From QHCE01 sp038260095 (GTDB lineage Bacteria; Actinomycetota; Actinomycetes; Mycobacteriales; QHCE01): a stretch of DNA of 29,502 nucleotides. The stretch spans positions 1-29,502 of the forward strand of contig JBBSOC010000022.1 of NCBI GenBank assembly GCA_038260095.1. Reading direction: 5' to 3'. Every line of letters starts with the position of its first letter. The first letter of the stretch is position 1. The position numbers were made by a program, and so were the translations under genes. Of this stretch, positions 23,246 to 29,502 are shown piece after piece. The notes under the pieces are model-generated. The model made no database searches. It was not told the DNA's origin and saw nothing but the letters and a program-made list of their open reading frames with translations.

Positions 23246-24280
23246 TTATTTACCGATCGCGGTACCAACCGAACGTAGATCCTGACATGCCCGCACGACG
23301 CGCTGCGCCATGCCAGCTTCAGCGGCTTTGCCATAAACGCGCGGGTCATAAGCTTTTTTGTTGCCGACGTCCCCATCGATTTTGAGCACGCCATCGTAGT
23401 TGCGCAACATGTGATCGGCTATCGGGCGGGTGAACGCGTACTGGGCGTCGGTGTCGACGTTCATCTTCACCACACCGTAGTCAAGCGCCTCGTGGATTTC
23501 GCTAATCAGCGAGCCCGAGCCGCCATGGAACACAAGGTCCAGTGGCTGCGAACCAGCCGGCAGCCCTAGCTTGGCTGCCGCTACATCTTGTCCCTCTTTC
23601 AAAATAGACGGTTTAAGCTTGACGTTGCCGGGCTTATATACCCCGTGCACGTTGCCGAACGTGGCGGCGAGCAAGTATCGGCCGTTCTCACCAGCTCCCA
23701 GCGCGTCGAGGGTGCGTAAGTAGTCGTCCGCGGAGGTGTAGAGCTTGTCGTTGATTTCGTTGTCAACGCCGTCTTCCTCGCCGCCGACCACACCGACCTC
23801 TAGCTCCATCACGATATTGGCTTTACGGCAGCGCGCCAGCAGCTGTTGCGCTATCTGTAGGTTCTCCCCCAGCGGGATCGCTGAACCGTCCCACATGTGG
23901 GACTGGAACAGTGGCAACTGCCCCGAGTTCACCCGGTCCACGCTGAGTTCCAGCAAAGGGCGCATAAAACCGTCCAGCTTGTCGGCCGGGCAGTGGTCAG
24001 TGTGCAGCGCAATATTCACCGAATAGTTAACCGCCACCTCGTGGGCAAACGCGGCAAGCGCAGTGGCGCCAGTAACCATGTCTTTTACGGTGCTACCGGA
24101 CAAGTACTGTGCCGCGCCGTGCGACACCTGAACGATGCCGTCGCTCTCGGCTTCGGCAAAACCCCGGATCGCCGCATTAAGGGTCTGCGATGAACTCACA
24201 TTGATTGCCGGATAGGCATACGAACCCGCTTTCGCGCGATCGAGCATTTCGGCATATACCTCGGGCGTGGCGATGGGCAT
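23246..24280 (-). CDS. fba: Fructose-bisphosphate aldolase, class II
   Basis: This is the zinc-dependent aldolase of glycolysis and gluconeogenesis, cleaving fructose 1,6-bisphosphate to DHAP and glyceraldehyde 3-phosphate. The 344-residue length is normal. Landmarks are PAINVSSSQTLNA near residue 24, NIALHTDHCPADK with catalytic Asp95 and zinc ligand His96, ELEVGVVGGEEDGV, GNVHGVYKPGNVKL with a second zinc His, and VFHGGSGS with the third His and the phosphate-binding loop. The ATG has a good AGGAG 6 bases upstream. It is divergent from dedA, across about 150 bp with no obvious operator. Confidence 0.97.
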   Translation of the reverse strand: MPIATPEVYAEMLDRAKAGSYAYPAINVSSSQTLNAAIRGFAEAESDGIVQVSHGAAQYLSGSTVKDMVTGATALAAFAHEVAVNYSVNIALHTDHCPADKLDGFMRPLLELSVDRVNSGQLPLFQSHMWDGSAIPLGENLQIAQQLLARCRKANIVMELEVGVVGGEEDGVDNEINDKLYTSADDYLRTLDALGAGENGRYLLAATFGNVHGVYKPGNVKLKPSILKEGQDVAAAKLGLPAGSQPLDLVFHGGSGSLISEIHEALDYGVVKMNVDTDAQYAFTRPIADHMLRNYDGVLKIDGDVGNKKAYDPRVYGKAAEAGMAQRVVRACQDLRSVGTAIGK

Positions 24281-24431
24281 GACCTACTCCTACAAACGTG
24301 AGATGGCACTGTCTTTGAGGTGGCACTGGTTCTGAAGTTTGCTCAGTCTTTAAGTCTGCTCGCAGTATCTCGCAGGCGATCGCGTCCCAGTCACTTCGGG
24401 TGGGTAGCCGTGCGGCGGGTAGCCTCGCAGT

Positions 24432-25178
24432 GTGCATACTCCCCAAACATTTCAGGCATTAGGCGACGCCATGCAGCACAGCGCGCTCAACCCCCTCGAC
24501 CCACGGGATCTGATCAGCACGTTCGGCGTTCTCGGGGTATGGTTTGTGCTCTTTGCTGAAACAGGGCTACTCATTGGGTTCTTCCTGCCGGGCGATTCAC
24601 TGCTTTTTCTGGCCGGAGTCGTCACTTCTAGCGTTGGCGCACGTCTGGTCGGCCAACCGCTGGGGCTGCCTGCGCTCCTGATCGGTGGCCCGATTTTCGC
24701 GATCCTCGGCGCGCAGCTGGGCCACTACTTGGGCGTGAAACTGGGGCGGTCCATGTTTGACCGACCCGAATCGCGATTATTCAAGCGCATCTATGTGGAA
24801 AAAGCCGAGCATTACTTCAACAAGTTTGGTCCAGCTAAGGCTGTGGTGCTCGCGCGGTTCATCCCCATTGTGCGAACGTTCCTCAATCCGCTGGCCGGCG
24901 TGCTGGAGATGCCGGCGCGTAAATTTTTGCTGTGGAACATAATCGGCGGCGTAATCTGGACGGACGGAGTCATCCTCGCCGGCCACTTCCTTGGAGATGC
25001 TATTCCGCCAAGCGCGATAGACCGCTATCTACTGCCCGTAATTGCGCTGGTGGTCCTCATATCGCTGCTACCGATCTTCGTCGAGCTAGCCCGGGAGTAC
25101 CGAGCCAAGCGTCGGGCCGCGCCAAAGACCGAAAGTTCAACGCCTGAATCCCCTGAGCGCGTCGGCCCCAAGCACTAG
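24432..25178 (+). CDS. DedA family (VTT domain) membrane protein
   Basis: DedA proteins are membrane transporters or scramblases for undecaprenyl phosphate or other lipids and help maintain the envelope and proton gradient. The product of up to 248 residues has ETGLLIGFFLPGDSLLFLAG near residue 43, a membrane segment at about 75-95, the diagnostic ARFIPIVRTFLNPLAGVLEMP with its conserved Arg and Pro residues, and further membrane helices at 160-205. A charged tail ends the protein. The start may be GTG 24432 or ATG 24471; neither ribosome-binding site is strong. The last codons overlap lemA tail to tail by 4 bases (CTAG). Confidence 0.88.
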   Translation: MHTPQTFQALGDAMQHSALNPLDPRDLISTFGVLGVWFVLFAETGLLIGFFLPGDSLLFLAGVVTSSVGARLVGQPLGLPALLIGGPIFAILGAQLGHYLGVKLGRSMFDRPESRLFKRIYVEKAEHYFNKFGPAKAVVLARFIPIVRTFLNPLAGVLEMPARKFLLWNIIGGVIWTDGVILAGHFLGDAIPPSAIDRYLLPVIALVVLISLLPIFVELAREYRAKRRAAPKTESSTPESPERVGPKH

Positions 25179-25825
25179 ATCATCGGCGGAAGGCCGGGCG
25201 GTATCTGTGCTGCCGAACCCTGACCGGCACCGCTTCCCCCGACACCGGAGAAGTCAACCGCAGGCACCGCGCGAGTCTCCTGATCGGTGACTTCAAAGTA
25301 CTGCTCGCGAGTGAATCGGAACATTCCGGCAACAATGTTGGACGGGAATGATTCAACCTTTGTATTCATGGTTCTCACGTTGGCGTTGTAGTAGCGCCGA
25401 CCGGCGGCGATTCGGTCCTCGGTCTCGGCCAGTTGGCTCTGGAGTGCGAGAAAGTTCTGATTGGCCTTCAGGTCTGGATACGCCTCGGCGAGGGCAAACA
25501 GTCGTCCCAGCGCGGCTTGCAAGAAAGACTCCGCTTCACCTTGCTCGGCGGGGCCGCTGCCGGGCGCTTGACGGACGGCCACAGCGCGGTTACGCGCGTC
25601 GATCACGCTAACCAGCACGCCGCGTTCGTGCGCGGCATAGCCTTTCACGGTCTCGATCAGGTTAGGAATCAAGTCGTGGCGTCGCTGCAGTTCCACATCT
25701 ACCTGACGCCATGACTCCTGTACCAGGTTACGTAGCCGGACCAGACCGTTGTAAGCGGCGATGAGGTAGCCAACCACAATCACAACCAGTACAACCGCGA
25801 TTAAAACCCAAACCCACGTTGGCAC
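25175..25825 (-). CDS. lemA: LemA family protein
   Basis: The 216-residue product has an N-terminal membrane helix (WVWVLIAVVLVVIVVGYLIA) followed by the LemA core: a long helical bundle with NLVQESWRQVDVELQRRHDLIPNLIETVKGYAAHE, LKANQNFLALQSQLAETEDRIAAGRRYYN and FPSNIVAGMF. The final 35 residues are Gly/Pro-rich. LemA proteins are membrane-anchored with the bundle outside; their role is unclear. The GTG start has AAGGA 7 bases upstream. It meets dedA tail to tail with a 4-bp overlap, so each gene's mRNA end is antisense to the other. Confidence 0.92.
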   Translation of the reverse strand: MPTWVWVLIAVVLVVIVVGYLIAAYNGLVRLRNLVQESWRQVDVELQRRHDLIPNLIETVKGYAAHERGVLVSVIDARNRAVAVRQAPGSGPAEQGEAESFLQAALGRLFALAEAYPDLKANQNFLALQSQLAETEDRIAAGRRYYNANVRTMNTKVESFPSNIVAGMFRFTREQYFEVTDQETRAVPAVDFSGVGGSGAGQGSAAQIPPGLPPMI

Positions 25826-25950
25826 AATGACATCCTTCGACTATTGACGCGCACGTGTGTCCAACGTACCGCCTGGCACGGGTTGCATCGCAACAACTTC
25901 GGCCAACTTGTCGAAATTCGTGCTTTCGCTAGAGAGTCGCAAGCTCTAGG

Positions 25951-27096
25951 TCACGACCAGGCCCCGCCGTGCAGCGTCGCCACGACCAAAGAGCTTCGCG
26001 CCAGGCCGTTGTGCCGGGTAGAGGTGAATTCATAGGTTCCGTTGAAGCCTTCGAAAGACAGCTCCGTTAGCTGCTCTCGCAGCCGGCCCGACTGGACGCT
26101 ATGTGCATCGCGAGCCGCCTGAACGAACAGGTCAACCGCGTCGAACGACGCTGATAGCTCCGGCGCCAACACGCCTAATCGCAGCCTGTAATCGGCGAGG
26201 AACTGGCGTTGACGTAACGCACCAGGATAGGTAGCTGCGGTGTTACCCGCGGCAATGATTGCTGAAGACACCAGCGATACCCCGTCGGCGACTGGTTCGG
26301 CTGCTAGCTCCTGAGTGTCGGCGCCGGGGGTGAAATACAGCTGCGCGTTGGCGCGGGCTTCATGAAGGTGTTGGGCCACGGTGGCCGCTATACCGCGCGG
26401 AGACCACACCACCACGGCGTTTGCGGAGTCGCTAGTCGCTGCTCGCACTGGTTGCTCAAGGTCCTTGCCGTCAGGTGAGAAGCCTGGCGTATCCGCAACG
26501 GTGATGCCGAAATCGGCCGCATGTGCTTTCAGCTCTGCAACCCCAGCCTGTCCGTAGTCATTCTTCGAGCCCAGCGCGGCGACCCGCTTTATGTTGCGCC
26601 GCCGGAGTCCGGCGAGTAAGGCATCGGCAACCACATCGGCGCCGGCGGTCATGGCGAATACATTCTGTGCCTGCTCAGCATTGATCGTCGGTGCATCCGC
26701 GGCCAACAACATGACCGGCTTGTTGGTGCCGGCCGCCGCTGACGCCGCGGCCATGGCGGTAGCGGTCACGGCGGCACTCCCCCCGAGAACCGCCGAGACC
26801 GTGTCATCGTGCAAAAAATTTTCGGTGATACTTCGAGCCTGATCGGCGTCACTTCGGTTGTCGTGAAAGATCAGTCGCACACTCACGCCCTGCGAATCCT
26901 GCACATTGCGCACAGCAAGCTGCAGCGCAGCTCGGTGTGCCTGACCCAACTGACTTCCACTGCCGGAAAGCTCAAGATTCACACCGAGCACCAGTCGCAA
27001 ACGTTCGGTCGGGGCCGCGGAACAGCCCGCGCTTATCGCACCGGCAACTAGCGTTACCACCAGCGCCAATATGCACATGGGTCGGCGGCTGGTCAT
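25951..27096 (-). CDS. ABC transporter substrate-binding lipoprotein, branched-chain amino acid (LivK/Peripla_BP_6) type
   Basis: This product of about 381 residues is a lipoprotein: after a hydrophobic stretch the lipobox SAGC places the lipidated Cys at residue 25. The mature part is a type I periplasmic-binding fold: LVLGVNLELSGSGSQLGQAHRAAL, a first lobe with VSAVLGGSAAVTATAMAAA, and a second lobe with VAALGSKNDYGQAGVAELKAHAADFG and ANAVVVWSPRGIAATVAQHLHEA. It resembles binding proteins for leucine, isoleucine or valine, but the ligand cannot be read. No permease or ATPase gene is adjacent. Because it is divergent from leuA, a link with leucine supply is plausible. The ATG at 27096 has AGGG 9 bases upstream; an upstream GTG at 27123 is open but would put nine extra residues before the signal. 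Confidence 0.82.
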   Translation of the reverse strand: MTSRRPMCILALVVTLVAGAISAGCSAAPTERLRLVLGVNLELSGSGSQLGQAHRAALQLAVRNVQDSQGVSVRLIFHDNRSDADQARSITENFLHDDTVSAVLGGSAAVTATAMAAASAAAGTNKPVMLLAADAPTINAEQAQNVFAMTAGADVVADALLAGLRRRNIKRVAALGSKNDYGQAGVAELKAHAADFGITVADTPGFSPDGKDLEQPVRAATSDSANAVVVWSPRGIAATVAQHLHEARANAQLYFTPGADTQELAAEPVADGVSLVSSAIIAAGNTAATYPGALRQRQFLADYRLRLGVLAPELSASFDAVDLFVQAARDAHSVQSGRLREQLTELSFEGFNGTYEFTSTRHNGLARSSLVVATLHGGAWS

Positions 27097-27115
27097 GTGA
27101 AGAACCCTAACGACA

Positions 27116-27226
27116 TGGTGCACGATTGCACGCTACTGCCATCATCGTCGATGAAACAACCAGGTCAGCGGCAGCGCATTTTTGCCAAGTTAAGAGAACT
27201 TGTGCAAAAATTTTTATCGTGCACCA
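27116..27226. promoter_or_regulatory. Widely spaced inverted repeats in the divergent binding-protein/leuA promoter region
   Basis: TGGTGCACGAT (27116-27126) is exactly complementary to ATCGTGCACCA (27216-27226). Each copy contains the palindrome GTGCAC. The left one also forms GTGCA-CGAT-TGCAC (27119-27132). Close to the right copy is an AAAAATTTTT palindrome (27206-27215). These could be two operators for one dimeric regulator serving both genes. No regulator is known from the sequence. Confidence 0.4.
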
Positions 27227-27270
27227 CCTCCCGGGTGGAGGCCGGGCGCCCGCGGCGTAGGGTAACAGCC

Positions 27271-27315
27271 GTGTGGCACACACGGGCGCTCCTTCTCCGC
27301 CGCGACGGGTCCTAG
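27271..27315 (+). CDS. leuL: leuA leader peptide (attenuator)
   Basis: A 14-codon reading frame begins GTG and encodes VWHTRALLLRRDGS (Val read as initiator Met), with three consecutive Leu codons (CTC CTT CTC) just before an Arg pair and the TAG at 27313. AGGG lies 8 bases before the GTG. It precedes mutually exclusive stems and then leuA. Leader peptides rich in Leu controlling leuA are known from actinobacteria such as Streptomyces. When leucyl-tRNA is scarce, a stall at these codons would favour leuA transcription. Confidence 0.75.
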   Translation: MWHTRALLLRRDGS

Positions 27316-27358
27316 CTGACCGGCTCCTCGTCGCGGGGAGTTGCGTTGCCTGCCGGTC
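27300..27358 (+). promoter_or_regulatory. leuA transcription attenuator with alternative stems
   Basis: CCGCGACG (27300-27307), inside the end of the leader peptide, pairs with CGTCGCGG (27329-27336). GACCGGC (27318-27324) pairs with GCCGGTC (27352-27358). The two stems overlap in space so that only one can form: this is a classical switch. A stalled ribosome on the Leu codons would cover the first arm and free the second pairing. Which stem is terminator is not certain, since no T-run follows the last stem. Confidence 0.6.
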
Positions 27359-27397
27359 TGGAATATCCAGCGCCGACAGTCAACACTAGGAGAAACC

Positions 27398-29167
27398 GTG
27401 TCACCGCATCCCGCTGAACCTCTAACTTCGGCATCCCTAACTTCGTCAGCCCGAGTAGCTAGCCAGCCGCAGCAGCCCAGCTCGATGCCGATCCAAAAAT
27501 ATCAAGCTTTCACCCCAATATCACTACCTGATCGCAGCTGGCCAGCTGCCGTGATCAGCGGCGCGCCCCGATGGTGCGCAGTCGATTTACGGGACGGTAA
27601 TCAAGCCCTGATCGATCCGATGAGCCCTGAACGCAAGCGGCGCTGTTTCGATCTGCTGGTGCGGATGGGGTACAAGGAGATCGAGGTCGGGTTTCCCGCG
27701 GCCAGCCAGACTGACTTCGACTTCGTGCGTCAGCTCATCGAGGCCGACTTAATCCCCGACGACGTCACCATCCAGGTACTTACCCAGGCCCGCGACGAGC
27801 TGATCGCGCGGACCTTCGAGGCGATTGCCGGCGCGGACCGGGCCATTGTGCACTTGTACAACTCCACGTCGACTCTGCAGCGACGGGTCGTCTTCGGCAT
27901 GGATAAGGCCGGGATCACCAACATCGCCACCCGCGGAGCGCAGACCTGCCTGAAGTTGGCCGAAGCCGCCCCGCAAACCGATATTTTCTTCGAATACTCC
28001 CCAGAGTCCTACACCGGCACCGAGCTGGAGTACGCCGCCGAAATTTGCAACGCGGTCTCCGATATTTGGCAGCCCAGCGCGGACCGGCCCGTGATTGTGA
28101 ACCTACCGGCCACGGTAGAGATGGCAACCCCGAACGTGTACGCCGACTCCATCGAGTGGATGGACCGTAACCTGGCCTACCGGGACAACGTGGTGCTGTC
28201 GCTGCACCCGCACAACGATCGGGGCACGGCGATCGCCGCCGCCGAGCTGGGGTATATGGCCGGCGCGGACCGGATCGAAGGCTGCCTGTTCGGCAATGGC
28301 GAGCGCACCGGAAACGTCTGCCTGGTCACGCTGGGGCTGAACCTGTTCAGCCAAGGTATCGATCCACAGATCGACTTCTCCGATATTGACGAGATCCGGC
28401 GCACCGTGGAGTACTGCAATCAGCTACCCGTGCACGAGCGGCACCCCTACGGCGGCGACTTGGTGTACACCGCGTTCTCCGGTTCGCACCAAGACGCGAT
28501 CAAGAAGGGCTTCGACGCGATGGCGCGTGAGGCTGAACTAGTTGGCGTCACGACCGACAAGCTGCACTGGGCGGTGCCATACCTGCCGATCGACCCGGCC
28601 GACGTCGGGAGAAGCTACGAGGCCGTGATCCGGGTCAACTCGCAGTCCGGCAAGGGCGGCGTGGCGTACCTGATGAAGACCGAGCACCAGCTGGACCTGC
28701 CGCGGCGGCTGCAAATCGAATTCAGCCACGTGGTGCAGGAACACACCGACTCCGCGGGTGGAGAAGTCAGCGCGCAGCGCCTGTGGGAAATCTTCGCCGC
28801 GGAGTACTTATCGGGGGGGCCGGTAGAGCTACGTGGTCACCGCAGCGTCGCAAGCGCTGCCAGCGGCGATGTGGGTGGCGGCGATCAGCTGACTGCCGAT
28901 ATTGCGCGTGACGGCGTGGTATCCACGGTACGCGGAAGCGGGAATGGTCCGGTCGCGGCGTTCGTGGCCGCGCTGAGCAGCATGGGCCTGAATGTGCAAG
29001 TGTTGGACTACGCCGAACACGCGCTCTCAGCCGGCGGCGACGCTCGCGCGGCGGCCTACACCGAGTGCGAGATCAACGGGCGGACGTACTGGGGTGCGGG
29101 TATCGACCCTAACATCGTCACCGCCTCGTTGAAGGCCGTCCTGTCTGCTGCGAACCGGGCCCGCTAG
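27398..29167 (+). CDS. leuA: 2-Isopropylmalate synthase
   Basis: LeuA condenses acetyl-CoA and 2-oxoisovalerate, the first committed step of leucine synthesis, and is normally feedback-inhibited by leucine. The GTG at 27398 has AGGAG 5 bases upstream; the frame is open further but unsupported. The protein of about 589 residues has a TIM-barrel catalytic domain with VDLRDGNQALIDPM, metal-binding LHPHNDRG, and FGNGERTGNVCL. After a linker (LSGGPVELRG) comes the C-terminal regulatory domain with VRGSGNGPVAAFVAAL. The length and sequence suit the actinobacterial type II LeuA. Control by the leader attenuator is likely. Confidence 0.96.
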   Translation: MSPHPAEPLTSASLTSSARVASQPQQPSSMPIQKYQAFTPISLPDRSWPAAVISGAPRWCAVDLRDGNQALIDPMSPERKRRCFDLLVRMGYKEIEVGFPAASQTDFDFVRQLIEADLIPDDVTIQVLTQARDELIARTFEAIAGADRAIVHLYNSTSTLQRRVVFGMDKAGITNIATRGAQTCLKLAEAAPQTDIFFEYSPESYTGTELEYAAEICNAVSDIWQPSADRPVIVNLPATVEMATPNVYADSIEWMDRNLAYRDNVVLSLHPHNDRGTAIAAAELGYMAGADRIEGCLFGNGERTGNVCLVTLGLNLFSQGIDPQIDFSDIDEIRRTVEYCNQLPVHERHPYGGDLVYTAFSGSHQDAIKKGFDAMAREAELVGVTTDKLHWAVPYLPIDPADVGRSYEAVIRVNSQSGKGGVAYLMKTEHQLDLPRRLQIEFSHVVQEHTDSAGGEVSAQRLWEIFAAEYLSGGPVELRGHRSVASAASGDVGGGDQLTADIARDGVVSTVRGSGNGPVAAFVAALSSMGLNVQVLDYAEHALSAGGDARAAAYTECEINGRTYWGAGIDPNIVTASLKAVLSAANRAR

Positions 29168-29172
29168 GAGCG

Positions 29173-29189
29173 CCGCCTGGCGTAGGCGG
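29173..29189 (+). terminator. Short hairpin after leuA
   Basis: CCGCCT and AGGCGG form a 6-bp stem around a 5-base loop, starting 5 bases past the leuA stop. No T-run follows. It is a plausible terminator. Confidence 0.4.
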
Positions 29190-29422
29190 GGTATCCCTAG
29201 GAAACGTAACGACTACTGGTGGGCGGTTTAGGTCCTGCTGCAAACCGTCACCCAAGCGGTCGGGGGCAGTGAGCAGCGGATCCGTGGAATTAAGGATTTG
29301 CGTTACCCCTCCGGCCGGAGCTGGGGCAGATAGTTCAGCAGCCCGGACGCCGGAGGTAGGGTTGAGGTGTGTTGGGTTTTCCAGACGGTGTGTCCGCTAA
29401 AGTTTCTTGTCTGGAGGTTCTT

Positions 29423-29502
29423 GTGAAGCGTAAAGTATATACTCCCGAGTTTCGGGATGAGGCTGTGAAAATGTTTCTCGGTTCGGGTAAGCCGATTGCC
29501 GG
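29423..29502 (+). CDS. IS3-family transposase OrfA, N-terminal fragment at window edge
   Basis: The 26 complete codons encode a start of VKRKVYTPEFRDEAVKMFLG, the helix-turn-helix N-terminus of IS3-type OrfA proteins (K-R-x-Y-T-P-E-F-R-x-E-A-V). GGAGG lies 5 bases before the GTG. The left end of the element must lie upstream, between the leuA hairpin and here; CCAGAC (29381) and GTCTGG (29409) form a short inverted pair, but the terminal repeat itself cannot be fixed without the right end. The 255 bp from leuA to here contain no other gene. The gene runs off the window. Confidence 0.85.
   Translation, partial: MKRKVYTPEFRDEAVKMFLGSGKPIA

Noticed and set aside
29168..29422. Possible tRNA or structured RNA between leuA and the insertion sequence
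   Set aside because: Some tRNA-like words (AGTTCAGCAG) appear near 29333, but no cloverleaf with paired arms and a CCA-side stem could be built.

Overview
The window reads as a chromosomal segment of a moderate-to-high G+C actinobacterium. GTG starts are frequent, neighbouring genes often overlap by ATGA or GTGA, and the protein families point to the mycobacterial/corynebacterial side of the phylum. The order purA / kinase-like gene / DUF3151 / fba / dedA, and the set purL / sterol-carrier-family protein / purF / purM, recall gene neighbourhoods I know from Mycobacterium; this is recalled, not searched. The genus cannot be fixed from the sequence; a small-genome Mycobacteriales lineage is my best guess.

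Positions 1-10015 hold a de novo purine cluster, nearly all on the minus strand: purD, purB, purS, purQ, purL, a sterol-carrier-family gene, purF and the start of purM. Three things interrupt it. One is a BrnT/BrnA-like toxin-antitoxin pair between purB and purS. The second is a 163-bp MITE-like element inserted at the TA of the purB stop codon. The third is an unrecognised plus-strand gene between purF and purL whose 3' end runs 143 bp antisense into its neighbour.

Positions 10016-15142 hold cell-surface and accessory genes: an NlpC/P60 hydrolase whose 3' side carries a perfect 26-bp hairpin just before purD, tyrA, a secreted Pro/Ala/Val repeat protein, a secreted Asp-box (sialidase-like) protein and a small membrane-anchored protein. 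Positions 15143-22553 hold glyA and purA (minus strand), a divergent diacylglycerol-kinase-like gene, a large Gln-rich ParA/MinD-like ATPase and a Tat-exported peptidoglycan amidase. Positions 22554-29167 hold a DUF3151 gene, fba, dedA, lemA, a branched-chain-amino-acid-type binding lipoprotein and leuA. The leuA gene is preceded by a 14-residue leader peptide with three consecutive Leu codons and by mutually exclusive stems, a classical attenuator. The window ends inside the first ORF of an IS3-type insertion sequence.

The main theme is housekeeping anabolism: purines (purM, F, L, Q, S, B, D, A), one-carbon supply (glyA), tyrosine, leucine and glycolysis, with envelope genes between. I see no CRISPR array, no tRNA or rRNA, and no complete new multi-gene system. 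The most notable signals are small: the MITE-like element that preserves a stop codon, a second long inverted-repeat structure starting at the amidase stop codon, the leuA attenuator, the long hairpin before purD, and the antisense-overlapping unknown gene.
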